Shown here piece by piece: positions 9,215-17,979 of a stretch of 64,000 nucleotides of DNA. Origin of the DNA: Gammaproteobacteria bacterium (lineage in GTDB: Bacteria > Pseudomonadota > Gammaproteobacteria > Competibacterales > Competibacteraceae); contig JACKMZ010000001.1 in NCBI GenBank assembly GCA_024235135.1, forward strand, positions 755,001-819,000, in the 5' to 3' direction. Position 1 is the first letter of the stretch, and every line of letters starts with the position of its first letter. The translations under genes and the position numbers were made by a program. The notes beneath the pieces were generated by a model. That model saw only the letters and a program-made list of their open reading frames with translations, was not told where the DNA came from and did no database searches.

Positions 9215-10807
9215 TCAGGTCGCGCGGGTGCCGGTTGGCGTTGATGTGGCCACGACCGGCACGGGTTGTGACACGGGCACCGATCCCCTGCGCAGGCGAT
9301 AGAACAGGTATTCACGCTCCAGGCCGAGCCACATCCACAGGCCGCGCAGCAAGCTTTTCCGGGAAGGCCACTTCAGGCCAAAAGCCGATCCATAGGCGTG
9401 CCAGCCGATGTTCTGACGTCCGTAACTGCCGACCTGACGGCGGAAGCGGGCCAATGTCAGCAGACGCCGATTGAAGCCGCGCATGATCCGATAGGCCCAG
9501 CGGGTCTGCGGTATGGGCAGGCCGAAAGGCGGTATGCTCATGCCCTCGATGTCCTGATATACCGGACCCACCACGAACAGATAGTACAGGGAGGTATCGA
9601 CCAGGTAGGCGCAGTACAGCAACTCGGCGTCACCCATTAATTCGTACTTGTCTTCGTAGAGCGCGCCGATCCATCGCTCGAAGGAACGCAGAAAGCGCCC
9701 GTTGTGCTCGGCGATGCGCTCATCCAGCGCGGACTCCTCCAAGCTGCCCTTGAGATCGTCCTCGATGAGGCGGGCCGTGGCGTACACGGAGATCGAGGCG
9801 TGATCGAGACCGGGACTGTAATACGGGTCCATGAAAGACGCGCTGTCGCCGACCAAAGCCCAACCCCGATCCATGTAGCGGGTCGCCCGGTAGGGCAGCG
9901 AGCCCAGGGCCAGGAAGTCGTCGTCGTCCAATTGCGCCTGGGCGACCAGTTCCCGCAAGCCGGGCTGAGTCGTGATGAACTGATGATAGCGTTCACGGGG
10001 CTTGCCGGTGTCGGGCAGCGCGAACAGCGCCTTGTTGTAGACCAGCCCGATGCTGGTCAGCCCGTTGGATAACGGGATCACCCAACACCACCAGCCATAA
10101 CCGCAAAAGTGGTTGGTCGCCAAGCGCCGGCTCGGCGGCACGGCCTGCAATCCAGCCATGCGGGGATCGGCCCCCATGCAGGCCGGGCCGTCCAGATCGA
10201 CGACATTTTTCCAACGTCCCCACAAGGCCGTCGTCGGATGCTGCGGCACGGCCTCATGCAAGTGTCGGCGGCGGGCGATGAAACTCTGCCGCCCGGAAGC
10301 GTCGATCACCCAACGGGTGGTAACGGTCCGTTCTTCGTCATCGACGCTCAGACGCACCCGGCTTTGCGGCCATCCGTGGTCGATGGCGACGACCTTCGCG
10401 GGACGCCATATTTCGCAACCTTCGCTGCCGGCCAACGCCAGGAGGTGCTCGTCCAGCTTGGAACGGTCCAGTTGGAAGGCCGGCAGATGGGGAATGTCGC
10501 GGGGACCGATTTCGGTCATCTCCGAAAGTTGGCGCGGACAGCCGTCGCTGAACCAATAACGCAGGCCGTGCTTGGGCAGATGCTCGCGTGACAGATGGTC
10601 ATAGAGACCCAGAACCCGATGCAGGAAACAGGCGGAAACTTCCACCGTCGCTTCCCCGACCTTGCGGGTGAAGCGGGCCTGACGTTCGACGATGAGGACT
10701 CGTTTACCGGGCAGCCAGCGCCGCAGCAACAGCGCCGAACTGGCGCCCGCGAAAGCGCCACCGATGATCACGACGTCGAAAACGGTATCGGACGGATTTT
10801 CAGTCAA
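9215..10807 (-). CDS. Flavin-dependent halogenase-like oxidoreductase
   Basis: This 530-residue protein belongs to the tryptophan-halogenase-like group of FAD enzymes. It opens with a dinucleotide-binding fold (VVIIGGAFAGASSA), followed by a KVGEATVEVSA segment that corresponds to the GES/GEAT motif of halogenases. It has the halogenase-type W-x-W-x-I-P sequence (WWCWVIPL), the segment WVIDASGRQ, and an FAD-binding block with GDSASFMDPYYSPG. These residues fit a halogenase or a related monooxygenase or oxidoreductase; sequence alone does not decide between them. It is the distal gene of a minus-strand group with a chorismatase and a second FAD enzyme, so a hydroxybenzoate-derived or carrier-bound substrate is plausible. 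The start follows the chorismatase stop by about 30 bases. Confidence 0.78.
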   Translation of the reverse strand: MTENPSDTVFDVVIIGGAFAGASSALLLRRWLPGKRVLIVERQARFTRKVGEATVEVSACFLHRVLGLYDHLSREHLPKHGLRYWFSDGCPRQLSEMTEIGPRDIPHLPAFQLDRSKLDEHLLALAGSEGCEIWRPAKVVAIDHGWPQSRVRLSVDDEERTVTTRWVIDASGRQSFIARRRHLHEAVPQHPTTALWGRWKNVVDLDGPACMGADPRMAGLQAVPPSRRLATNHFCGYGWWCWVIPLSNGLTSIGLVYNKALFALPDTGKPRERYHQFITTQPGLRELVAQAQLDDDDFLALGSLPYRATRYMDRGWALVGDSASFMDPYYSPGLDHASISVYATARLIEDDLKGSLEESALDERIAEHNGRFLRSFERWIGALYEDKYELMGDAELLYCAYLVDTSLYYLFVVGPVYQDIEGMSIPPFGLPIPQTRWAYRIMRGFNRRLLTLARFRRQVGSYGRQNIGWHAYGSAFGLKWPSRKSLLRGLWMWLGLEREYLFYRLRRGSVPVSQPVPVVATSTPTGTRAT

Positions 10808-10837
10808 AAGAGTCTACGCCTCACAGCCAAAGGGGGG

Positions 10838-11860
10838 TCAGGGGCTGACGCCCAGACCTTCGATTTCCAGAAGCAGATCGTCGCGACAAATATCGCCGGT
10901 CAGCAACAAGCGGGGCAAGTCGCGACCCAGGCGCTCGTCCAGACGCTGTTGCACGTCCGCTGCCCGCAGGTCGGGGCGAAGATAAAGCTTGATCGAAGCG
11001 AGCCGTATGGAAGCCTGGAGAAAACGATTGGCATGATTTAGCAAGGCTTCCAGGTTAGCCAGGGTCTCATCGAGCTGCGCCAAGGGATCGCGGGGGTGCC
11101 GGGAAACATGCCCGACGATGCTGGCGGTGCCGGAAATGAACAAATGACTGGCTCCGGTCCAGCGTTTGAGCACGGCGCGCGAGAAGGAAGGACTGCGGGG
11201 GCCGTATTGCGGTGGATAGCGGAAGGCGCTGACTTGGCGGGGATTCTCGATCTGGATGCCGGGCGTCTTGGCCGCCAGGAAATAAATCAACAACCCCGGC
11301 GCCCGCGTGCCGATGGCGCAGGCCGCCGGCAGGGTCGTTTCGAACTCGGGATTGACGTTGACCAATGCGCGATAACGGCCTTGGGAAAATGCCCGATACC
11401 GTTCCAGCCCATTTTGGGGGTCGTTGATGCCCGGAAAATAATTCCAGGTGCGCAGCATATGAGGATAATTCAGGTTGCGCGTCAGCCGGCCGATGCGCTG
11501 GTAGGCGTCGAAGGTTGCGGCATCGAGATCGGTGTAGCGGGATTCCTCCAGCAGCAACCGCGCGAACAGCATGTCCTCGTTGCGGGCCAGGGTGATGCCG
11601 TCCACGTAGTCGTAGGTGACGGGCTTGTGACTGCGCCAGACTTCCAGGGCGTGGACCTTGGCGCCTTCCGCTTCGGGCAGGCCGATGGTGAAACGGCGAT
11701 GGTCGGCCTCATCCAGACCGTGCCGGTCGGCGAATTCGATGACGGCGAACACCGTGTCGTCGGCCAAGACCCTTGCGCGCTCGTCAGCGGCCACGTAGGC
11801 GACCTCGAATGGCACATCGTCGCGAGCCGGATCGGCAATGGAAGTGGATAGGCTGGGCAT
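10838..11860 (-). CDS. Chorismatase (XanB2/FkbO/Hyg5 family)
   Basis: This is a chorismatase of the family that includes XanB2, FkbO and Hyg5. Members hydrolyse chorismate to 3-hydroxybenzoate, 4-hydroxybenzoate or a dihydroxycyclohexadiene carboxylate plus pyruvate. Recognisable blocks are the central GTRAPGLLIYFLAAK, the PPQYGPRSPSFSRAV segment and the FISGTASIVGHVSRHPRD block near residue 250, which is typical of these YjgF-like double-fold enzymes. I chose the methionine at 11860 (MPSLSTSIAD). An upstream ATG at 11893 would add 11 residues and overlap the preceding gene by 23 bases. The product type cannot be read from the sequence. With two halogenase-like neighbours and an ACP, 3- or 4-hydroxybenzoate is the likely product, as in xanthomonadin-type pathways. 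Confidence 0.82.
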   Translation of the reverse strand: MPSLSTSIADPARDDVPFEVAYVAADERARVLADDTVFAVIEFADRHGLDEADHRRFTIGLPEAEGAKVHALEVWRSHKPVTYDYVDGITLARNEDMLFARLLLEESRYTDLDAATFDAYQRIGRLTRNLNYPHMLRTWNYFPGINDPQNGLERYRAFSQGRYRALVNVNPEFETTLPAACAIGTRAPGLLIYFLAAKTPGIQIENPRQVSAFRYPPQYGPRSPSFSRAVLKRWTGASHLFISGTASIVGHVSRHPRDPLAQLDETLANLEALLNHANRFLQASIRLASIKLYLRPDLRAADVQQRLDERLGRDLPRLLLTGDICRDDLLLEIEGLGVSP

Positions 11861-11870
11861 CGCTTCAGGG

Positions 11871-13187
11871 TCAGTCTGGCGCAGGGGCGCCATCGGTGAA
11901 CGTTGATTTTACATTGCGTTTGCGACCCCGGTAAGACGCCCAGGAACGCGTGCCCTGGCCCAACAGCGTGAGTCCGTAAATCAACTTGAACAATAGCAGG
12001 CGCAGGCTTATGGGGGTCGAGCGGAACAGGTCGCCGGCCAGCATGGAAACCATGGCTTCATTTAAGCGCAACACATTGCGTGGGTTCATGAACAGGGTTT
12101 GCATGGCGGGCGAGGTGAAACGATAGATAAACCACGAGACCACGCCGATGCCGTGTTTGAGCTGACGCTCGTAACGCCGCAACAGGGGCCGGGCCTGGGC
12201 GGGATCACGGAGATAGGCATCGACTGCGTCCGCCGCCAGGATCGCGCCGTGCATCGCGAAATAGACGCCGGTGGAAAAGACCGGATCGACGAAGGCGAAG
12301 GCGTCCCCGAGCAGCAGATAGCCATCGCCGACCATGCGTTGCGCCCGGTAGGAATAATTGCCCGTGGCCCGCGCCTCGCCTATGAGCTGGGCTTGCGCCA
12401 TGCGCCGCTGAACCGGAGGGCAGAGCGCGATGGTTTGCCATAGAAACTCCGCGGGCGTGGTGCGGCGGGTTTTCAGGTATTCCGGCCAGCACACCGCGCC
12501 CACGCTCATCACACCGTCGCGCAGCGGAATCATCCAAAACCAGCCGTGTTCGAACCAATAAATGCTGATGTTGCCCGCATCCTTGCCGGGTCGGCGCTCA
12601 ACCCCCGTGAAGTGGCCGAACAGTGCGGCGCTTTGATGATGGGGATTCTTCCGTTTGCACTGGAATTGGCGGGCCAGCAAGGTATCCCGGCCGGAGGCAT
12701 CGATCACATAGCGAGCTTGCCAGACCTGCGCCCGACCCTGGTCGTCGACGGCCTGTACACGGGCCGGCTGACCGGTCGGGAAATCCACCCGTACGACCCG
12801 CTTTTTCTGTTGCACGTTCACGCCTTGGGCGGCGCAATGCTGGAGCAGCAGATCGTCGAAGTCCGCGCGGCATACGTGGAAGGCATACGGCAGGGACTTG
12901 TCCAGGGCGTTGCTGAAATAACTGACTTGATGGCGGTCTACCGACTCCAGACTGAATTCAGCGCCGTATTTGACGATGCCCAGATTCCTGACCTGTTCCA
13001 GCAAACCCAGGCGTTCCAGAATCGGAAGGTTCATCGGCAACAGGGATTCGCCGATATGGAACCGAGGATGCTGGTCTTTTTCCAGCAACGCTACCCGCCG
13101 GCCTTTTTCCCGAAGCAGCGTCGCCACCGTGGACCCGGCCGGGCCGCCGCCGATGACCAACACATCCCAAATCTCGTCGGGTCTCAT
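11871..13187 (-). CDS. Flavin-dependent halogenase / FAD oxidoreductase
   Basis: This is a second FAD enzyme of the halogenase/geranylgeranyl-reductase superfamily, 438 residues, not closely similar to the one at 9215-10807. It has a canonical GGGPAGSTVA nucleotide fold at the N-terminus, the FHIGESLLP motif of halogenases, the W-x-W-x-I-P motif as WFWMIPL, and GDAFAFVDPVFSTG for FAD binding. The C-terminal part is basic and may touch a carrier protein or membrane; this is inference. It is the first gene of the minus-strand trio, and its 5' end faces the divergent acyl carrier protein gene across about 160 bases. Similar enzymes accompany aryl-polyene and xanthomonadin loci and act on aromatic, often carrier-bound, substrates. 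Confidence 0.8.
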   Translation of the reverse strand: MRPDEIWDVLVIGGGPAGSTVATLLREKGRRVALLEKDQHPRFHIGESLLPMNLPILERLGLLEQVRNLGIVKYGAEFSLESVDRHQVSYFSNALDKSLPYAFHVCRADFDDLLLQHCAAQGVNVQQKKRVVRVDFPTGQPARVQAVDDQGRAQVWQARYVIDASGRDTLLARQFQCKRKNPHHQSAALFGHFTGVERRPGKDAGNISIYWFEHGWFWMIPLRDGVMSVGAVCWPEYLKTRRTTPAEFLWQTIALCPPVQRRMAQAQLIGEARATGNYSYRAQRMVGDGYLLLGDAFAFVDPVFSTGVYFAMHGAILAADAVDAYLRDPAQARPLLRRYERQLKHGIGVVSWFIYRFTSPAMQTLFMNPRNVLRLNEAMVSMLAGDLFRSTPISLRLLLFKLIYGLTLLGQGTRSWASYRGRKRNVKSTFTDGAPAPD

Positions 13188-13349
13188 CGATCTACATCAT
13201 GCTCATCGCATGGCCGGCCTGACGGGCTGGTCCCGGTGACCTATCGTTGGCCCGCCATGTGCTATATTTCACCCGCTTACTAAAACGATAGTGAATCATT
13301 TACCGGTTCGTTCCCATCCTGCGAAGCGGTCACTTTGAGGGGTATGCCC

Positions 13350-13622
13350 ATGACGACTTTGTCACCCTTTGAGCTGGAATTAGCGCGTTTGATCGTCACC
13401 ACATTGAATATGGAAGATATCAAGCCCGAGGAAATCGATCCGGAAGCCGCGTTGTTCGGCGCCGGTTTGGGGCTCGATTCCATCGATGCGCTGGAGTTGG
13501 CGCTGGCCGTCTCGACCGAATACGGGGTGCAGCTGCGTTCCGACGACACCGAGGACAATGCGCGCATTTTTGCGTCCTTGCGCGCGCTGAGCCAGCATAT
13601 CGCACAACACCGCACTAAGTAG
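13350..13622 (+). CDS. Acyl carrier protein
   Basis: This is a 90-residue acyl carrier protein. The phosphopantetheine attachment site is the serine in GLDSIDALEL, about residue 45, with an acidic helix II typical of carriers that load onto partner enzymes. The start at 13350 is preferred because a GAGGGG ribosome-binding sequence (13337-13342) lies seven bases upstream. Upstream in-frame candidates are an ATG at 13344 and a TTG at 13335. It is transcribed divergently from the halogenase/chorismatase genes, and no ketosynthase, ligase or thioesterase follows it. It is probably a dedicated carrier for the aromatic product of this locus rather than the housekeeping fatty-acid AcpP, which normally sits in the fab cluster. 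Confidence 0.88.
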   Translation: MTTLSPFELELARLIVTTLNMEDIKPEEIDPEAALFGAGLGLDSIDALELALAVSTEYGVQLRSDDTEDNARIFASLRALSQHIAQHRTK

Positions 13623-13745
13623 CGCGAAGCAGCGACACCCATCTTGTTCATGGCTTACCCCAGCGACGAGTCCCTACCGATCGGCGAGCCATGAGGGCTG
13701 TACGGGAAGGCGCCGGGCGGCCATGAACCGGGCGATACGACAAGC

Positions 13746-14699
13746 TTATTGTACCACCCGCAGCGGCTGGCCCCGCAAATATCCCTCGATGTTTTCCGCC
13801 AATTGCGCCAGCAGTCGCTGGCGGGCTTCTTGACTGCCCCACGCGCAATGCGGGGTCACGATCAGATTGGGAATAGGCTCCAGCAAGGGATTGCCCTGGG
13901 CCGGGGGTTCCACGGTCAACACGTCCACCCCGGCCCCACCTAACGCACCGCTGCGCAACGCCTTGGCCAGCGCCGCTTCATCCACGATCCCACCGCGCGC
14001 GGCATTGATGAGCAGCGCGTCGCGTTTCATCAGGGCCAGCTCCCAGGCGCCGATCAGCCCACGGGTTTCCGGCGTCAGTGGACAATGCAGGGTCAGCACA
14101 TCGATTTGCGGCAATAAGGCGGTCAGCGGCAGACGTCCGTCTTGCTGCTCGTGATGGCCGGGTCGCTGGGCGACGAGCACCGTCATTCCGAAGGCTTTGG
14201 CGATGTGGGCCACGCCGCGCCCCAGTTCTCCGTAGCCCACGATGCCCAGTGTCTTTCCCGCCAGTTCGCGGATGGGATAATCCAGGAAACAGAACTGCTG
14301 GGCCTGTTGCCAGCGACCTTCCCGCACGGCCTGGTGATAATCGGGCAAACGCGTCATCAGGGCCAGCATCAAACTGAAGACATGCTGCACGACCGACGGC
14401 GTGCCGTACGCCTGACAGTTGCAGACGGTGATGCCCAACCGCGTCGCCGCCGCCAAATCGACGTTATTGGTGCCCGTCGCGGCCACGCAGATCAGTTTGA
14501 GGTCGGGCGATGCCTCCAGGGCGGCGGCGTCCAGCATCACTTTATTGCTGATGGCGACGGCCGCGCCGGCCAGGCGCTCCCGTACTTGTTCAGGGGCGGT
14601 CGTGGGAAAGTATCGCATTTCGGACACGGCTTTATCCAAACCGGAGAAATCGAGATCTCCGTAATCCAAGGATGCCTTGTCAAGGAAAACGCCTTGCAT
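13746..14699 (-). CDS. D-2-hydroxyacid dehydrogenase (glycerate dehydrogenase/hydroxypyruvate reductase type)
   Basis: This is a D-isomer-specific NAD(P)-dependent 2-hydroxyacid dehydrogenase of 317 residues, most like hydroxypyruvate reductase/glycerate dehydrogenase. The Rossmann motif is GIVGYGELGRG. The catalytic Arg-Glu-His set is represented by INAARGGIVDE and by the histidine in VTPHCAWGSQEAR. A perfect AGGAGG lies eight bases before the ATG at 14699, which rules out the longer reading frame starting at 14735. Likely roles are glycerate/hydroxypyruvate interconversion or reduction of another 2-oxoacid. The neighbours do not help to decide. Confidence 0.85.
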   Translation of the reverse strand: MQGVFLDKASLDYGDLDFSGLDKAVSEMRYFPTTAPEQVRERLAGAAVAISNKVMLDAAALEASPDLKLICVAATGTNNVDLAAATRLGITVCNCQAYGTPSVVQHVFSLMLALMTRLPDYHQAVREGRWQQAQQFCFLDYPIRELAGKTLGIVGYGELGRGVAHIAKAFGMTVLVAQRPGHHEQQDGRLPLTALLPQIDVLTLHCPLTPETRGLIGAWELALMKRDALLINAARGGIVDEAALAKALRSGALGGAGVDVLTVEPPAQGNPLLEPIPNLIVTPHCAWGSQEARQRLLAQLAENIEGYLRGQPLRVVQ

Positions 14700-14772
14700 G
14701 GGCCTGGACCTCCTGGCGGCAGTTGAAATCAACAAAGATTATGCGCCAACCGATCCAGGCCGAATAGCATTC

Positions 14773-15552
14773 TCAAAAGCGCCAGGTCAAGACCGCCTGA
14801 CCTTGAATGCCGCGCGGAATGCCGGTCTCGCCCGGCAGAGGGTCGGGACTGCCGAAGGTAATCCCGAAGCTGGGTCCGGTCTTGGCCTTGGCGATCCCCT
14901 TGACCGCTTCCACGGCATCCTTGAGGGGTTGCAATTGGGGTTTGATCGATTCCTTGACGCGCGAGATGTCGTTGAGGTTGCGGAAACCCGCCGTGGCGCC
15001 GATGACTTTACGCATCGCGCTTTCTCCTTCGCCGAATACCTTGCCTAACCTGGTCAGATCGGGTATCGAAGTGTCTTCCGGGTAACTGAGTGTGACCGAC
15101 CAACGCTCCGAGGACAGTTCGCCCGTCAAATGGAAATCGCCCGCCTCGGCTTCCAGACCCAGCGTGCCGCCCCAGCTAACACCGGCCGCCAGGCGCGCGT
15201 CGCCTTTTTTGAGTTCGGCGGTCAAGCCGGTGACGCTGATATTGATCTTGCCCGCGCCATGCTTGATGTCAACGCCTTCGATCACCGTGCTCAGGCCCTT
15301 CTTGGCGGCCTCGATTATTTTGCTGTCGGCAGGACTCTGCGGCGGTGAGACGGGCATCGGATACATCGGACCGTTGAGGCTGCGCCAGACGGCGACGATT
15401 AACCGTAACTCGCTGTCGGGAATCAGGGTTAGGTTGGGTACAAACAAACGGGCTTCCCAGAGAATGAAATCCACAGTCATCCATTGCAGACGCGCCTTGT
15501 TTCTATCCAGATAAACTTGGACGCCCAGTATCGCTTGTTCTTTCGGGTCCAT
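14773..15552 (-). CDS. Uncharacterised protein, paired with a murein endopeptidase
   Basis: This is a 259-residue protein I do not recognise. No signal peptide or membrane helix is obvious. The first 80 residues look like a small helical domain. The centre contains alternating short strands such as KINISVTGLTAELKKG and FHLTGELSSERWSVTLSYP, and the last strand ends in phenylalanine (AVLTWRF), a pattern found in outer-membrane beta proteins although the protein lacks an export signal. The start is supported by AAGGAG seven bases upstream. It follows the MepA-like gene by 63 bases on the same strand and may be co-transcribed with it. A structural or phage-tail/contractile-particle role is possible but unsupported. 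Confidence 0.6.
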   Translation of the reverse strand: MDPKEQAILGVQVYLDRNKARLQWMTVDFILWEARLFVPNLTLIPDSELRLIVAVWRSLNGPMYPMPVSPPQSPADSKIIEAAKKGLSTVIEGVDIKHGAGKINISVTGLTAELKKGDARLAAGVSWGGTLGLEAEAGDFHLTGELSSERWSVTLSYPEDTSIPDLTRLGKVFGEGESAMRKVIGATAGFRNLNDISRVKESIKPQLQPLKDAVEAVKGIAKAKTGPSFGITFGSPDPLPGETGIPRGIQGQAVLTWRF

Positions 15553-15615
15553 GGCGGGACTCCTTAAAGGGTTAACTCAAAACCTACGGTTAGGGAAAAA
15601 GGCGAGATCCTCCGT

Positions 15616-16365
15616 TCAATCCAGCAGGTCCACGTGCAGATGATTGTCGTGTTTCGGGGTCCAGATGACGCCCTTGATTTTAGTGTCGTTGAAGCGGACC
15701 CGGACGACGTTCATGTGGGATAGCAGGGCTTCGACGAGAACCCGTGTCGCCTCTCGGTCATACTGGCCATCGGCGATGGAGACGGCCGCGCGCTGGCCGT
15801 CCTTGCGCAAGGGACGGATGTCCACGTCCGTGCCCCAGCGATGTTCGCCGTGGGGGGGTATGGGACCGCCTTTGACGAAGCTGATATCGCCGATGCCGAT
15901 CTCCCGATAAGGACGATTACCGGGAATCGCCGGTTCGTTATAGCGCATCCGGGTGAAGAAAATGCCCGCCACCTGTTCCAGGGTCTTGATGGCCATGGGC
16001 GTGCCGAATTGCCGCTGGGGTCCGTGCGAGTAACTGTAATAGCCTCGGCCCAGCGTTTGGGGAAGCTGTTGCAAAGGGGGGCGAACCAGACGTTCCCAAG
16101 TCAAGCGATTGATATTGGATTCCCCGCCGGTCGGCGGATCGACCCGGCCATTGGGTACGGGCATCGAGCCCTTTTGGAAATCGAGAATCGCCTCGATCAA
16201 TACCGGATCGCATTCGCCCGGCGCGACCGTCGTCGGAGGCAGATATTGACGGCGCAGCACGTAGTCGTGATTGCCACACAACAGGTCCTCGACCAGGCGC
16301 ATATCGTCGGGGTTGTTGACGCCTTGTCTGCCGACGGAGCCACGGATAACCTGGGGAAAGCTCAT
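15616..16365 (-). CDS. Penicillin-insensitive murein endopeptidase-like protein (LAS-type peptidase)
   Basis: This 249-residue protein has a C-terminal domain like MepA (peptidase family M74) and related LAS metallopeptidases, which cut peptide cross-links in peptidoglycan. The zinc-site residues appear as HRWGTDVDI, matching the H-x6-D pattern, and as DNHLHVDLL near the end. The N-terminal 100 residues include a possible small peptidoglycan-binding-like segment (DPVLIEAILDFQKG). No signal peptide is visible, which is unusual for a periplasmic murein hydrolase and suggests delivery by a secretion device or an intracellular immunity-type role. A GAGG sequence nine bases before the ATG supports the start. 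It is paired with the unknown downstream gene. Confidence 0.68.
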   Translation of the reverse strand: MSFPQVIRGSVGRQGVNNPDDMRLVEDLLCGNHDYVLRRQYLPPTTVAPGECDPVLIEAILDFQKGSMPVPNGRVDPPTGGESNINRLTWERLVRPPLQQLPQTLGRGYYSYSHGPQRQFGTPMAIKTLEQVAGIFFTRMRYNEPAIPGNRPYREIGIGDISFVKGGPIPPHGEHRWGTDVDIRPLRKDGQRAAVSIADGQYDREATRVLVEALLSHMNVVRVRFNDTKIKGVIWTPKHDNHLHVDLLD

Positions 16366-16826
16366 CGCGAACTACCTCGTCATGGTCAGGGGATACGCCC
16401 GGATTGGATTCGATTGGGAAGGCATTCGACGAAAGTGCAAATTGAGTACCAGCCCGTCGATACGCCGACCGGCCTGGCGGAAAGCGGGGAACGACGCGGG
16501 GCGGACAGTCGGCTAACTGGATGGGCCGGGCGGATGAAAGGTCAAATTGACTCGGTTCAGAACGGCCATGGCTGTGCCAAAATGAACTGACCGATCGCCG
16601 CGCCCGCGTCGGAATCGCCGAAGACTCGGGCAAAGGGGCCGGGTGGCCTTGGAATCCTGGCCCGAACGCTTGAAAATAGGACTGACCCGGCGCCGAGTCG
16701 GCTACCGGATGATGCCTCAACCCGTATCCTCGGCCGGCCCACATCCGTCGGCGCGCATTGTGTCGTTACTTTCAATGAACTCGAAAGCGAATTGCCAGCC
16801 CAAGGTGATGTCCGAAATTCAGCGCC
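16366..16826. other. Intergenic stretch between divergent genes
   Basis: About 460 bases separate the MepA-like gene (minus) from hemH (plus). Short open frames cross it on both strands, but they show no recognisable protein sequence, ribosome-binding site or codon bias. It presumably carries the two divergent promoters. I could not assign a regulator site. Confidence 0.5.
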
Positions 16827-17948
16827 ATGAATCCCGCCATGAATCCCATTGACCAGGATGACTTCGCCCACGATCAGGAACCCTGCACGGGCATTTTGCT
16901 GATTAATCTGGGTACCCCCGATGAGCCGACCGCCGCCAGCGTGCGCCGATATTTGCGGGAGTTTCTGTCCGATCCGCGCGTCGTGGAGATTCCGCGACCC
17001 CTGTGGTGGTTGCTGCTCAATCTGTTTATCCTGCCGCTGCGTTCCGGACAGTCGGCGCGCCGTTATCGTTCGATCTGGACCGATCGCGGTTCTCCCCTGT
17101 TGGACATCACCCGCCGGCAGGCCGAAGCCATCGACGAACGTTTGCGAAAATTGGAGCGTGGCGCGGTCCGGGTGGCGGTCGGCATGCGTTATGGCAACCC
17201 GTCCATCGGCGACGCCCTGGAAGACCTGCGCGCGGCCGGCGCCCGGCGGGTTTTGCTTTTACCCCTGTATCCGCAATATTCGGCCACCACCACCGCGTCC
17301 GCCTTCGATGCCGTGGCGAAGGTCCTGCGCCACTGGCGTTGGCTGCCGGAACTGCGCATGATCAACCACTACCACGACCATCCGGGTTATATCCAGGCCG
17401 TGGCGGAAAGCATCCGAGATACCTGGGACCAGCAGCTACCGGCGGAAAAACTGTTGTTTTCCTTCCACGGCCTGCCACAGCGCAATTTTCTGGCCGGCGA
17501 TCCTTATCATTGCGAGTGTCACCGGACCGCGCGATTGATCGCTGAATATTTGGGCCTCGAAGGCGAAGACTGGGCCGTATCCTTTCAGTCCCGGTTCGGT
17601 CCGGCGGAATGGCTGAAGCCCTATACCAGCGATCGACTCAAGGACTGGGCGAAACACGGCGTCAAGAGCGTGGACATCGTCTGTCCCGGCTTCGCCGCCG
17701 ATTGTCTGGAGACCCTGGAGGAGATCAATCAGGAAAACCGTCATGTCTTTCTCAAGGCGGGAGGCGAGCAATACCGCTATATTCCCGCGCTGAACGACAC
17801 GGCCCGCCATATTCAAGCCCTGGTGGACCTGATTCTTGCGCATACCGCCGGCTGGCCCGAATTGTCGCCGACTTTCGATCGGGCGGCGGCGGCCCAGGCG
17901 CGCGAATCCACGCGGACTTGGGCGCGCGCGATGGGGGCCGAACGGTGA
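16827..17948 (+). CDS. hemH: Ferrochelatase
   Basis: Ferrochelatase inserts Fe2+ into protoporphyrin IX in the last step of haem synthesis. The 373-residue product shows ILLINLGTPDEPTAASVRRYLREFLSD near the N-terminus, VAVGMRYGNPSI, LLLPLYPQYSATTT, the catalytic histidine in FSFHGLPQRN, and YHCECHRTA. The start may be the ATG at 16827 or the one at 16839, a difference of four residues; neither has a strong ribosome-binding site. The adaptor gene begins 31 bases downstream on the same strand. Haem enzymes are also encoded elsewhere in the window (HemN at 35.6 kb). Confidence 0.95.
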   Translation: MNPAMNPIDQDDFAHDQEPCTGILLINLGTPDEPTAASVRRYLREFLSDPRVVEIPRPLWWLLLNLFILPLRSGQSARRYRSIWTDRGSPLLDITRRQAEAIDERLRKLERGAVRVAVGMRYGNPSIGDALEDLRAAGARRVLLLPLYPQYSATTTASAFDAVAKVLRHWRWLPELRMINHYHDHPGYIQAVAESIRDTWDQQLPAEKLLFSFHGLPQRNFLAGDPYHCECHRTARLIAEYLGLEGEDWAVSFQSRFGPAEWLKPYTSDRLKDWAKHGVKSVDIVCPGFAADCLETLEEINQENRHVFLKAGGEQYRYIPALNDTARHIQALVDLILAHTAGWPELSPTFDRAAAAQARESTRTWARAMGAER

Positions 17949-17979
17949 AATTCGAGCCCCACCCCAAGGGACCGGCGTG

